Source: Pseudonocardia benzenivorans CB1190 (GTDB taxonomy: Bacteria > Actinomycetota > Actinomycetes > Mycobacteriales > Pseudonocardiaceae). From it: a stretch of 64,000 bases of DNA. This document shows positions 50,069-58,260 of the stretch, one piece after another. Both the position numbers and the translations under genes were made by a program. The DNA lies in NCBI RefSeq assembly GCF_000196675.2, contig NC_015312.1:5162501-5226500 (forward strand), written 5' to 3'. Under the pieces are notes generated by a model. The model did not search any database. It was given only the letters and a program-made list of their open reading frames with translations, and was not told the origin of the DNA. Every line of letters starts with the position of its first letter. Within the stretch, counting starts at the first letter, position 1.

Positions 50069-50442
50069 CGTCGTCCGGCCGGGACCGCGCCCCCGACGGG
50101 GCCCGGGCGATGAGACGACCGGCAATACGCTCGTGGCGACGGACCGCCGCGCTCGTCGCCGTCACCGTCGCCGCGGCCCTGGTTCTCGCCGGTTGCGCGG
50201 CCACGAACACGGCCGCCCCGGCGATCGCCGGCGCACCCGGCTTCTGGCTCGGCGTCTGGCAGGGGATGATCCTGCCGATCGCCTTCCTGGTCTCGCTCTT
50301 CGACGACCACGTCGCCGTGTACGCCGTACCCAACTCGGGCCACCTCTACGACCTCGGCTTCGTCATCGGTGCGTGCGTGATCCCGCTGCCGACGATCCTG
50401 TTCGGAGGCGGACGCGCCCGCCGCCGGCGATCGGCTCGCTGA
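50065..50442 (+). CDS. small membrane/lipoprotein-like protein of unknown function
   Basis: A 125-residue protein. A basic start is followed by a hydrophobic helix with a lipobox-like end (LVAVTVAAALVLAGCAAT), a second helix (FWLGVWQGMILPIAFLVSLF), a conserved VPNSGHLYDLGFVIGA segment and a third helix before an Arg-rich tail. Proteins with the GFWLGxWxG...YDxGF pattern are widespread in bacteria without a known role. Its start overlaps the hibernation gene stop. It is the last gene before the nested transposons. Confidence 0.75.
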   Translation: MTSSGRDRAPDGARAMRRPAIRSWRRTAALVAVTVAAALVLAGCAATNTAAPAIAGAPGFWLGVWQGMILPIAFLVSLFDDHVAVYAVPNSGHLYDLGFVIGACVIPLPTILFGGGRARRRRSAR

Positions 50443-50584
50443 ACCTCCCGTCGACCCCGACGACGACAGTCCCGCGCATCGGACGTACCGCACGGGGGTG
50501 TGTGACGACGCCCGCCGACACCGACTCACGACGCGGCAGCCGAGCGGTGTCAACGGATCTTGAAAATTGACCTCTCTGGGGACT

Positions 50585-51900
50585 GGCGGGTTCCAGTCAA
50601 CGTCGCAACGATGGCTCGGACGAAGAGGCTAGCAACGCAGCGAACAGCTCGGCGGGAGCGCGGTCGGCGAGAACCATTCGAGGGCGGGTGTTGAGCTCGT
50701 TCTCGACGGCCTTGAGGTGCCGCGGGCTGTGGATGCTCAGGTCGGTCCGCTTAGGGAAGTACTGACGCAGCAGCCCGTTGGTGTTCTCGTTCGATCCCCG
50801 CTGCCAGGGCGCGTGGGCGTCGCAGAAGTAGACGGGGACCGCGAGGGTGGCGGTGATGTCGGTGTGTCTCGCCATCTCGGTGCCCTGGTCCCAGGTGATC
50901 GAGCGCAGCAGCGACGGTGGCAGGTCGCCCATCCTCATCGCGAGGACGCGGTGCAGCGTGTGTGCGTCACGCTGAGGAAGGTGTAGCAGCCGGACCAGGC
51001 GAGTCGTGCGCTCGACCAGGGTGCCGATCGCCGAACCGTGGTCCTTGCCCACGATCAGGTCGCCCTCCCAGTGCCCGGCCTCGGACCGGTCCTCGGGTCG
51101 GAACGGGCGCTGGTGGATGGTCAGCATCGGCTGCGCGAAGCGGGGCCTGCGCCGCTCGACCTTCTGGTGCGCTCGGCGATGATCGCGCCCGGTCCGCAGC
51201 GGCGATCGATGCACCGACGGCACCCTTGAGGGCCGGACGAGAGAGGACCCGGGCTCATAGATCGCCTGGTAGATGCTTTCGTGACACAGACGCATGCCCG
51301 GGAGTTCCGGGAAGCGGGCCCGCAGGTGACGGGAGATCTGCTGAGGGCTCCACCGCTGTGCGAGTAGCTCTCCAACGAGGGCTCGCAGCTCGTGGTTGGT
51401 GTCCAGACGGCGTCGGTGCTGGCGGGCTCGGCGGGCCACGGCCCGGCGGTGGGCGTCGAACGGGCGGTAGCCGCCGTCGTTGCGTGCGTTGCGGCGCAGC
51501 TCGCGGGAGATGGTCGAGGGTGAGCGTCCGAGGTGGGCGGCTATGCGTCGGATGCTCCAGCCCATCCGGCGCAGGTCGGCGATCTGGAAACGCTCGTCCT
51601 GGGATAAGTAGCGCGAGCTGATCTCGCGCACGGCGAGGCGATCCAGTGGCGCCACGAACCCGACCACCCGCCCGTCGCGGTAGGTCTTGTAGCCGCGGGC
51701 CCAGTTCGCCCCGGACGTGCGGGACGTGCCGACCTCCCGTGCCGCGGCCTGGATGCTCCAGCCGCGGGCGCGCAGCTCCATGAAGCGCTGGCGCTTGGCC
51801 GACTGAGGCCGCCGTCCGGGCCCCTTCTTGACACGACGCGTCGAAGACAACACAACCCCTAAACGATCATGGGAGTGTTGCGACGCTCCGTAGAAACCAC
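50585..51900 (-). mobile_element. IS30-family insertion sequence (1316 bp)
   Basis: The terminal repeats GGCGGGTTCC...GTCGCAAC (50585-50609) and, inverted, GGTGGTTTCT...GTCGCAAC (51876-51900) agree at 18 of 25 bases. The trinucleotide ACT flanks both sides (50582-50584 and 51901-51903), the usual short duplication of IS30 elements. It carries one intact transposase gene. It inserted into the outer end of an older IS21-like element. Confidence 0.93.
50597..51853 (-). CDS. IS30-family transposase
   Basis: A 418-residue DDE transposase. The N-terminal HTH is MELRARGWSIQAAAREVGTS, and a second HTH (RMGWSIRRIAAHLGRSPSTISRELRRN) matches the IS30 signature. The catalytic region has HWEGDLIVGKDHGSAIGTL (first Asp), ITWDQGTEMARH (second Asp) and WQRGSNENTNGLLRQYFPK (Glu). 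It is intact and covers nearly the whole element. The IS30 family uses a copy-out circle mechanism. Confidence 0.95.
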   Translation of the reverse strand: MLSSTRRVKKGPGRRPQSAKRQRFMELRARGWSIQAAAREVGTSRTSGANWARGYKTYRDGRVVGFVAPLDRLAVREISSRYLSQDERFQIADLRRMGWSIRRIAAHLGRSPSTISRELRRNARNDGGYRPFDAHRRAVARRARQHRRRLDTNHELRALVGELLAQRWSPQQISRHLRARFPELPGMRLCHESIYQAIYEPGSSLVRPSRVPSVHRSPLRTGRDHRRAHQKVERRRPRFAQPMLTIHQRPFRPEDRSEAGHWEGDLIVGKDHGSAIGTLVERTTRLVRLLHLPQRDAHTLHRVLAMRMGDLPPSLLRSITWDQGTEMARHTDITATLAVPVYFCDAHAPWQRGSNENTNGLLRQYFPKRTDLSIHSPRHLKAVENELNTRPRMVLADRAPAELFAALLASSSEPSLRR

Positions 51901-51930
51901 CACTCTGAATCTTGACCCCTCGGATGGTTG

Positions 51931-52086
51931 TCAGTCTTGGTCGGCGCGGTTCTGTTTGGCGAGGAGCTGGCGGCGTTGGCGGGTGCGGTAGGAGTCGCCG
52001 GTGAGGGTGAGGACCTCGGCGTGGTGGACGAGGCGGTCGATCATGGCTGCGGCGACGACGTCGTCGGAGAAGGTCTCGCCCCAGCG
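51931..52086 (-). pseudogene. 3' fragment of the interrupted istB
   Basis: The frame encodes the last 51 residues of an IstB ATPase: RWGETFSDDVVAAAMIDRLV, HHAEVLTLTGDSYRTR, then a short basic tail. Homology begins exactly at the Arg codon at 52084-52086, where the inserted element starts. Joined to the fragment at 55394-56068 it restores a normal-length IstB of about 276 residues with the expected TSNLPFG-RWGETF junction. Confidence 0.88.
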
Positions 52087-52225
52087 ATCTGGGGCTGGCA
52101 CTTGTTCGTTTAGCCGGATCTGTGCTCGTGCCTGCACCGATGCGCCCTGGATGGGCCCTGTGGATCTTCCAGGTGGGAGATCGCTATGTTAGGCGCTGCC
52201 TTAATCATTCAGGTGCGAAGAGGGT

Positions 52226-53320
52226 GTGCGGGTGACGCGGCGGCTGACAGTGATCGCGGGTGCTGCGTCGGTAGCGGCGCCGGCGACGACGGATCCGTGG
52301 GAGTTCCAGGGCGAGTGCGTCGAGGCGTTCGTGGCGTCGTGGCGGGCGCGTGGGTTCAGCCCGGTGACGATCGAGAACGACTTCGGGTTGCTGGAGCGGA
52401 CGCTGACGGCGTTGGGCCGCCCGGCGTGGGAGGTGACGCCTGAGGACGTCGATCGGGTCGTGGGCGATCTGGCCATTGCGGGTCGGAAGGCGTCGACCCG
52501 CCGTGACTATGTGCAGATCTTCAAGGGCTTCCACCGGTTCCTGCAGGTGCGCAAGGCCGCCGAGATCCAGGCCTGGTTCGGTGTCTCGCTGGTCTGCCCG
52601 GTGGATGAGTTCAACGCATCCCGCCATGTCGGGGACGACTCGCCGGACTCGATGCCGCCGCCGACCCCGGAACGGGTCGGGCAGTTCTTCGAGTTCCTGA
52701 AGGGCCGGATCGCGACCGCCCGCAAGTATGCGCCGGCCGCGCGGGACTACGCGTTGTTCCGGACGCTCTATCACGCTGGCTTGCGCTCGGAGGAGGCCTC
52801 GCTGCTCGATGTGGCGGATGTGCACTTCAACCGCGGGCCGTTCGGGAAGCTGCATGTCCGGTTCGGCAAGGCAGCGAGGACATCAGGTCCGCGGCCGCGG
52901 TGGGTCCCGATGCTCGATGGCCTGGACCTGGTGCTGCGGTGGTTCCTCAACGACGTGCGCGGCAAGTTCCCCGACTCACCGGTGCTGTTCGCCGACGAGT
53001 CCGGCGGCAGCCTGCATCGGGGGACGATCCGCAACCGGCTGCGCCGGTTGATGGAGCTGGAAGGCCGCGCGGCCGGGGAGTGGTTCAGCCCGCATGCGCT
53101 GCGGCGAGCGTGCGCAACCCACAACTATGAGCGCGGCGTGGACCTGGTCGCGATTCAGCAGCTGCTCGGGCATTGGACGGTCAGCTCGACGATGCGGTAT
53201 GTCCGCCCCTCGGCGACGTTCATCGAGGATGCATATCGACGCGCGGTGTCCACCACGCTGTCCGAGCTCGGCGGGCCCGACGAGCCTGTCGAGCGCGCCG
53301 GTGAGGATGAACGGCGATGA
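52226..53320 (+). CDS. tyrosine recombinase of the inserted element
   Basis: The GTG at 52226 gives 364 residues. The core-binding domain spans about 25-110 (GECVEAFVASWRARGFSPVTI). The catalytic tetrad is complete: Arg in YHAGLRSEEASLLDV, His-x-x-Arg in SPHALRRACATHNY, His in LLGHWTVSS and nucleophile Tyr in TMRYVRPS. It is the likely active integrase and excisionase of the element. It is translationally coupled to the small HTH gene (ATGA). Confidence 0.92.
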   Translation: MRVTRRLTVIAGAASVAAPATTDPWEFQGECVEAFVASWRARGFSPVTIENDFGLLERTLTALGRPAWEVTPEDVDRVVGDLAIAGRKASTRRDYVQIFKGFHRFLQVRKAAEIQAWFGVSLVCPVDEFNASRHVGDDSPDSMPPPTPERVGQFFEFLKGRIATARKYAPAARDYALFRTLYHAGLRSEEASLLDVADVHFNRGPFGKLHVRFGKAARTSGPRPRWVPMLDGLDLVLRWFLNDVRGKFPDSPVLFADESGGSLHRGTIRNRLRRLMELEGRAAGEWFSPHALRRACATHNYERGVDLVAIQQLLGHWTVSSTMRYVRPSATFIEDAYRRAVSTTLSELGGPDEPVERAGEDERR

Positions 53321-53634
53321 GGATTCGGTGGCGGCTGCGGATGGCCGCGGCGCAGCGCGAGGTCTGGACCGGGACGCAACTGCGTCGGCTGCTCGGGGAG
53401 CGGGCTGGCGTGGAGATGTCCGCGGCGTCGGTGTCGGCGTTGTTCACCAAGGAACCCAGCCAGATCAAGCTCTCGACGCTGATCGCGCTGTGCACTGCTC
53501 TGCAGTGCACTCCCGACGACCTGTTCGAGATCGACACCACTCCGGTCGAGCGACCGGTCGCGCCGACTCGTCCGACAGCCCTCGACGGTCCTCGAGCATC
53601 CGGGACCGGTGGTCGATCCCTGCCGCCGATGTGA
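53317..53634 (+). CDS. Xre/Cro-type helix-turn-helix protein
   Basis: A 105-residue protein whose first 75 residues form an Xre-type HTH: GTQLRRLLGERAGVEMSAASVSALFTKEPSQIKLSTLIALCTALQCTPDDLFEID. This class usually represses or directs DNA recombination. The C-terminal 30 residues are Pro/Thr rich and disordered. It overlaps the recombinase gene and precedes the zinc-ribbon gene, so it may control element activity or act as a directionality factor. Confidence 0.88.
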   Translation: MRIRWRLRMAAAQREVWTGTQLRRLLGERAGVEMSAASVSALFTKEPSQIKLSTLIALCTALQCTPDDLFEIDTTPVERPVAPTRPTALDGPRASGTGGRSLPPM

Positions 53635-53700
53635 CCGGACCACGAGAACGACTGCGGGGACGACGGCGAGCCCGACACGATCGACCAGGTTGGCGAGGTC

Positions 53701-55347
53701 GTGGGTAAGAAGCAGCGTGACTGCGCCGACTGCGGCGCGCCCGTCGGGCTGCTGGATCAGCCACGATGCTGTCGTTGTTCCCGGCGGGTTCGTGAGAATG
53801 CAGCTAAGGAGCCCTGTCCGGCCTGCGGGAACCAGCGTGTCCTGCAGGCAGACACTGGCCGGTGCGTGTTGTGCTCACGCCGCTGCCGACGCTGCGACAG
53901 GCCGCGCCGTTCGGCCACCGAGACGTTGTGCAAGACCTGCCGGCGCACCGATCAGCGGGCGGCCGCGATGCAGATCTGCCCGCGCTGCGCCAGGCTCGGC
54001 CACTTGCGCGCGGCGACGGGATGGTGTGGCCACTGCTCACGCCCGCAGCCAGGGCCCCAGCCGCCGCGCCCCTGCGCTGGCTGCGGTCGGGTGCGCCGCC
54101 ATGCCGGTCTCGGGCTGTGCTCGGCGTGTTGGCAGCGACACCCCGCTCGGCCGTTCATCCGCGCCGAGGCGTTGGCCGAGCGGCTGGCGAGCCCGCCCGA
54201 CTGGCTCGAGTCGTTCACCGCTCACGTTGCCTCGCGCTACTGCCCCAGCCGGGCCTGCATGCTGATCACCGAGCTGGGGCGACTGCTGGCCGATGAGCAC
54301 TCCAATCTGCCGGCGGCGGTGCTGGACCGAGCCCGCCGCCCAGGACGCTCCATGGGCCCGCTCGCGCGGGTGCTCGAGGATTTCTTCACCGACCACCAGC
54401 TCGCCCTGGCCACCGACCATCCCGAACAGCTCGCCGCCGGGCGGCGGCGGCGCCGTGTCGACCGGGTCCCTGCACCGTTGCGGCCGGCGGTGGCCGGGTT
54501 CTGCGAGAAGATGCTGCATGCGCGTGAACGCGCGCGTCGCGCCGGAACCCGAGCGCGCAGTGACCACACCGTCGAGACGGCGCTGACCATCGTGGGCGAC
54601 CTCGCTCAGTTCCTGACCGAGCAGCGTGGCAAGCACGGGTGGGAGTTGGTCGACATCGGCGACATCGAGGCGTTCCTGGCCGGCATGCCGGCCTCGCGCA
54701 AGCGGCGGCTGGTCGTGCTGCGCCAGTTCTTCCGCTTCGCCCGCGCGCGCCGGCTGATCCTCGTCGATCCCGCCCGAGATCTGTCGGCCTCCGAGCCCAG
54801 CGCTTTCCGCGGGTCGACCCTGACCCTCGCCGAGCAACGATCGCTGTTTCGGCGGTGGACCACCGACCTCAGCGCGGATTCTGCCGCCGGCGACGGGGTG
54901 CATCCGCATGAGGCACTGGTCGGGATGCTCGCGCTGTTGCATGGCGCGTCCAGCCAGGAAATGCGCCTGATGCTGATCGATGACGTCGATGAACACGCCC
55001 GAGCAGTGCGGCTGGGCCGGCGGCCGCACCCGGTCCCGCTCGACCCGGCCAGCTGGTCGGTGCTGCAGCGCTGCCTTGCCCACCGCGCGCAGCAGCGAAC
55101 CGACAATCCGCACGTCATCGTCACCAAGGGCACCAAAGCCGGGCGCCGTGCGGCGTCGACGGCCTATCTCAGCCACGTCCTCGACCCCTGCGGCGCCGCG
55201 CCCCGCATGATCCGCAGCACCCGGCTGGTCGACCTGGTCAACGTCATGGACCCCAAGCTCGTCGCGGCCGCGTTCGGGATGGACCCGCAGTCCCCACTGA
55301 TCTATCTGGCCGACCACGTCGACGCCGGCCGGCTGCCGAACCCGTGA
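53701..55347 (+). CDS. zinc-ribbon-rich, recombinase-like protein
   Basis: The GTG at 53701 gives 548 residues. The first 150 residues contain about ten CxxC pairs (CADC, CPAC, CVLC, CRRC, CKTC, CPRC, CGHC, CAGC, CSAC among them), suggesting an array of zinc ribbons. Residues about 270-545 resemble a tyrosine recombinase: a core-binding segment (ALTIVGDLAQFLTEQRGKHGWELVDIGDIEAFLAGM), then a catalytic-like domain. The first Arg (GASSQEMRLMLIDDVD) and the usual His residues are replaced, although a Tyr in PLIYLADHV remains. It may be an accessory DNA-binding partner of the active recombinase. Exact role is unknown. Confidence 0.82.
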   Translation: MGKKQRDCADCGAPVGLLDQPRCCRCSRRVRENAAKEPCPACGNQRVLQADTGRCVLCSRRCRRCDRPRRSATETLCKTCRRTDQRAAAMQICPRCARLGHLRAATGWCGHCSRPQPGPQPPRPCAGCGRVRRHAGLGLCSACWQRHPARPFIRAEALAERLASPPDWLESFTAHVASRYCPSRACMLITELGRLLADEHSNLPAAVLDRARRPGRSMGPLARVLEDFFTDHQLALATDHPEQLAAGRRRRRVDRVPAPLRPAVAGFCEKMLHARERARRAGTRARSDHTVETALTIVGDLAQFLTEQRGKHGWELVDIGDIEAFLAGMPASRKRRLVVLRQFFRFARARRLILVDPARDLSASEPSAFRGSTLTLAEQRSLFRRWTTDLSADSAAGDGVHPHEALVGMLALLHGASSQEMRLMLIDDVDEHARAVRLGRRPHPVPLDPASWSVLQRCLAHRAQQRTDNPHVIVTKGTKAGRRAASTAYLSHVLDPCGAAPRMIRSTRLVDLVNVMDPKLVAAAFGMDPQSPLIYLADHVDAGRLPNP

Positions 55348-55393
55348 TGTTTCGGCGCGACCTGACACAGGTTCGGTCGAACATGTGCGCTTT

Positions 55394-56068
55394 CCCGAAG
55401 GGCAGGTTCGAGGTGACCATGACTGAGCCGACTTCGTAGCGGGACGCGATGAGCTGGAAGAACAGGTTCGCCGCGTCCTGGTCGAAGGGGATGTAGCCGA
55501 CTTCGTCGATGATGATCAGCTTGTAGCGGCGGACCTTCTTCAGCTCGGCCTCGAGCCGTCCGGCTTGGTGGGCCTCGGCGAGGCGGGTGATCCAGTTGTT
55601 CGCGGTGTCGAAGAGCACCGAGTAGCCGGCGTGGGCGGCTTTGACCCCGAGCCCGATCGCGAGGTGGGTCTTCCCGAGCCCGGGTGGGCCGAGCAGGATC
55701 ACGTTCTCGGCCTTCGCGACGAACGTGCCGGTGGCCAGGTGCGCCAACACGTCCCGGCGTAGCGAGGGCAGGTGGTCGAGGTTGAAGTCCTCGATCGTCT
55801 TCACCGCCGGGAAGTGCGCGGTCCGGATCCGCATCGTGGTTCCGGCGGACTCGCGCTCGGCGACCTGGCGCTGCAGCACGGCGGCCAGATACTCCTCGTG
55901 CGACCAGTTCTCGTCGCGGGCCTGCTCGGCCAGCTCCTCCCAGCAGCGCCCGATGGTCGGGGTCTTCAACACTCTGGCCAGGTAGGCCAGCATGGATGGA
56001 AGGCCGTCCGCCGGGGCGGTTCTCGACGGCGCCGTCGGTGCGTTCGCCGACGTGGTTGTCGTGGTCAC
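55394..56068 (-). pseudogene. 5' fragment of the interrupted istB
   Basis: From the GTG at 56068 the frame encodes 225 residues of IstB: HEEYLAAVLQRQVAERESAG, Walker A LLGPPGLGKTHLAIGLG, Walker B KLIIIDEVGYIPF and ASRYEVGSVMVTSNLPFG. Homology ends at the Gly codon at 55394-55396; beyond it the frame runs on into the inserted element (AHMFDRTC...). It overlaps the istA stop by four bases, the normal IS21 order. The missing 51 residues are found at 51931-52086. Confidence 0.9.
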
Positions 56069-57204
56069 GGGTTGCTCGCTTCCGCCGCATCCGCGGCTGT
56101 CGGGCTGGTGGGGTCGAAGTCGACGCCGAACAGGGCGTCGTAGTCGGGCAGGGCGCGGATCGCGACCGGGTGGCCGTCGCTGTGGCGGCGCTGCCCGCGC
56201 TGCCCGGCCTGTTGCTGGGCTCGGTGGTGCTCGGCCAGGGCCTGGCGCATCTGGCGTGCGGTGGCGACGTGGTCGGGGTCGGTGATCACCAGGTGTTTGG
56301 CCCAGCTGCGGTCGTGGCGGGCGACGAGCTGCCGGTCGCAGAACACCTCGACCGTGGTGGGCGAGGCGACGATGTCGACGAAGCGGCCGATCACCCGCGG
56401 GTCCACGGAGTAGTCGCAGGTGTCGACGCGGACGTAGTAGTCGCGCGCGAGCCGGATCCGGTGGGTCAGCCCGACTGTCGGGGCGACGGCAGGTAGGACT
56501 GTCATGGCCTGGTAGTCGGTCTCGAGCAGGTCGACCGGACGCCCGTGGATGGCCCGGACGGTGCGGGTGTTCGCGCGGCTGGTCAGCCAGTCGGTGAACT
56601 GGGAGTTGAAGTCTGCCGGGGATGCGAACGCCCGTCCGGGCAGGAACGAGGTCTCGAAGAACCCGTTGTTGCGCTCGACCATGCCCTTGAACTCTGGGTC
56701 TTTCGGCGGGGCCAGCCGGATCCTGGTGGCCAGGGTCCCGGCGAACGCCGCGGCCGGGACCGACACCTTCCCCGTGCCGCCGATCGCGGACTCCCGGTCC
56801 CAGACCAGCGTCTTGGGCACCCGGCCGAGCTGGGAGATCAGCAGCCACATCCCGGACAGGATGTCCCCGCCTTGGCGCGAGGGGATCATCGTCGCGGACA
56901 GGAACCGGGAGAACGCCAAGGTCAGCACCAGCACCGGGAGGATCCGCACCTGCCGGGCGGCGACCGGGATGGGTGTCTCGGGGAACCACAGGTCGCATTG
57001 GGCGATCTCGCCGGGCTCGTAGACGGTCCGGTCCGACGGGTCGATCCCGACGTACTCGGGGCGGATCCGGGCCAGCAGCTTCTTGAGCGGGCCTTCGGAG
57101 TAGGGCCAGCCGATCTTCTGCGCGATCACCGGGCCCGGCATCGTCGGCCACTGGACCAACAGCGCCCGCACCTGCACCGCGGGCGAGCGACGGCGCGACG
57201 GAAT
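56065..57204 (-). pseudogene. 5'-truncated istA
   Basis: The minus-strand frame encodes about 375 residues of an IstA transposase; the only visible start is a GTG at 57177 (MQVRALLVQWPTMPGPVI). The DDE core is visible: Asp in GEIAQCDLWFPE, Asp in LVWDRESAIGG, and Glu in FKGMVERNNGFFE. Members of this IstA branch normally begin 60-80 residues earlier with an HTH domain, which is absent; a stop codon lies just upstream at about 57205. The gene is therefore inactive or unable to bind ends. Confidence 0.82.
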
Positions 57205-57210
57205 CGCAGG

Positions 57211-57369
57211 TCACTGCCCCCGGGCCGTTGGTCGTCGCTCCACCTGCCCGGTGTGCGCCCAGGGCGAAGCCGGTCCGGGCGGACGTCGGTCGGCGTGCCG
57301 CTCGAAGAGCTGGCGGCGTTCGGCGGCGCCCATCGCCGCTCGCGTCCGTTCGACCGCGTCGGGGTTCAC
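57211..57369 (-). CDS. possible 52-residue protein
   Basis: The frame from a GTG at 57369 reads VNPDAVERTRAAMGAAERRQLFERHADRRPP and continues Arg/Pro rich. The helical first half looks protein-like, but no ribosome site is visible and no family is recognised. It sits at the broken end of istA and could be part of a gene cut by the transposon. Confidence 0.25.
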   Translation of the reverse strand: MNPDAVERTRAAMGAAERRQLFERHADRRPPGPASPWAHTGQVERRPTARGQ

Positions 57370-57505
57370 CGACGCAGCTGTGATCCCCGCGCACCGGGAG
57401 CTCCACGAAGCCCGGGATCCGGCAGGGGCTGTCCGACCCGGCCGTCCCGCCCGACTGCCCCGAGCTCGACGAGGAGCCTCGCGCGAGCGGGTCGGCTCGT
57501 CGCCG

Positions 57506-57706
57506 TCACCAGTGGCTCGGCAGCCAACCGCGGCCGGACTCGTCGGGCACCAGCGTGCGCCCGCAGCCGCACTGGGCGTGCGTGACCTCCCACCCCTTCG
57601 CCTGCTCGCGACGGTGCACATGGACCCGTGCTCCGCACCGCGTGCACTCACCCAGCCACATCCGCTCGACCAGCCCCGACTCGTACTTCTGATCCTGCCG
57701 ACGCAT
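57506..57706 (-). CDS. 66-residue zinc-ribbon-like protein
   Basis: The ATG at 57706 follows AGGAGG at five bases. The product has paired cysteines (CTRCGARVHVHRREQ and CGCGRTLVPDESG), consistent with a small zinc ribbon, and many charged and aromatic residues. I do not recognise a named family. It is divergent from small plus-strand ORFs at 57871, and the palindrome GGGTCCCGAGGACCC (57781-57795) lies between. Confidence 0.72.
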   Translation of the reverse strand: MRRQDQKYESGLVERMWLGECTRCGARVHVHRREQAKGWEVTHAQCGCGRTLVPDESGRGWLPSHW

Positions 57707-57780
57707 CGCATCCTCCTGTCACCTCACGGTGTAGCCGCCGACCCCCCGGGCCGAGAAGGGGCGTCCGGCCTGGTCCGACC

Positions 57781-57795
57781 GGGTCCCGAGGACCC
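57781..57795. promoter_or_regulatory. palindromic candidate operator
   Basis: GGGTCCCGAGGACCC is an inverted repeat with six-base arms in the divergent region between the zinc-ribbon gene and the small ORFs at 57871. It resembles the GGGTC/GACCC palindromes at 38327 and 38365. Confidence 0.45.
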
Positions 57796-57870
57796 GGCCA
57801 CAGGTCCACCGACCCTGCTCGCGACGCGGACGCGCCGCCAGGATCGGCACCGGGATCCGGAGGAGAGGCC

Positions 57871-57978
57871 ATGGCGGAGCACCCTCGCCGCGGGGCTGCG
57901 ACCCGGGCCGCAGGCCCTACGCCGCAAGCCCTCTGTCGCGATCCGATCGGTGCGCAGATCGGGCAGGCGGCGTCATGA
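57871..57978 (+). CDS. 35-residue small protein, unknown function
   Basis: The ATG at 57871 follows a very strong ribosome site (GGAGGAGAGG). The product is short and basic, MAEHPRRGAATRAAGPTPQA then LCRDPIGAQIGQAAS. No family is recognised. It overlaps another small frame by ATGA at 57975, which suggests a coupled pair or a leader peptide for downstream expression. Confidence 0.4.
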   Translation: MAEHPRRGAATRAAGPTPQALCRDPIGAQIGQAAS

Positions 57979-58100
57979 GGATTTCTCGGACGCGAAGCCC
58001 GCAGGTGCAGCCGCACTCCTGGCGACCGGTCCATACGACCCGGGCCGTAAGACCCTCCTCTCCAGGCCTGCGGACGACGCACCATCGAGCAGAACGATGA
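57975..58100 (+). CDS. possible 41-residue basic protein coupled to the previous ORF
   Basis: The ATG overlaps the stop of the 35-residue ORF (ATGA). The product, MRISRTRSPQVQPHSWRPVH then TTRAVRPSSPGLRTTHHRAER, is Arg/His rich and unstructured. There is no known family. Coupling is the only support beyond the open frame. Confidence 0.28.
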   Translation: MRISRTRSPQVQPHSWRPVHTTRAVRPSSPGLRTTHHRAER

Positions 58101-58260
58101 CGAGCTGCACCGGCCACCACCCGGCCCTGGGGAGCGGACGGGTGGCCCCCGCCGGGACGGCGTTCAGGGGGAACGCCGTCCCGGCCCGGCCCCGGGCGCG
58201 CTTCTGAACGTGGAGAGGACGCGGAGATCCGGCGCGGACCGGGGATGCGGGGGTGCGGAC

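Larger units (their letters stand above)
52087..55393 (+). mobile_element. tyrosine-recombinase element inserted in istB (about 3.3 kb)
   Basis: The boundaries follow from the istB interruption. The ends carry imperfect inverted sequences: left GCACTTGTTCG then GATCTGTG; right, read inward, GCACATGTTCG then GAACCTGTG. The element holds three plus-strand genes: a canonical tyrosine recombinase, a small Xre-type HTH protein and a zinc-ribbon-rich recombinase-like protein. No target duplication is visible, as expected for a tyrosine recombinase. Passenger genes are absent, so it is an IS-like unit. Confidence 0.8.
50548..57204 (-). mobile_element. IS21-like element remnant interrupted by two other elements
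   Basis: The outer end at 50548 (TGTCAACGGATCTTGAAAAT) and the inner parts run on the minus strand: istB C-terminal part 51931-52086, istB N-terminal part 55394-56068, istA 56065-57204. It is split by an IS30-family element (50585-51900) and by a tyrosine-recombinase element (52087-55393). When both are removed the right end, istB and istA join without loss. istA lacks its N-terminal part, and no second terminal repeat was found near 57.2 kb, so that end is deleted. The end sequence matches the solo scar at 9195-9229. Confidence 0.85.

Noticed and set aside
58042..58055. GGGCCGTAAGACCC as another DosR-like box
   Set aside because: It matches only 8 of 10 positions and lies 200 bp from the actin-fold gene outside the dormancy island; kept out as too weak.
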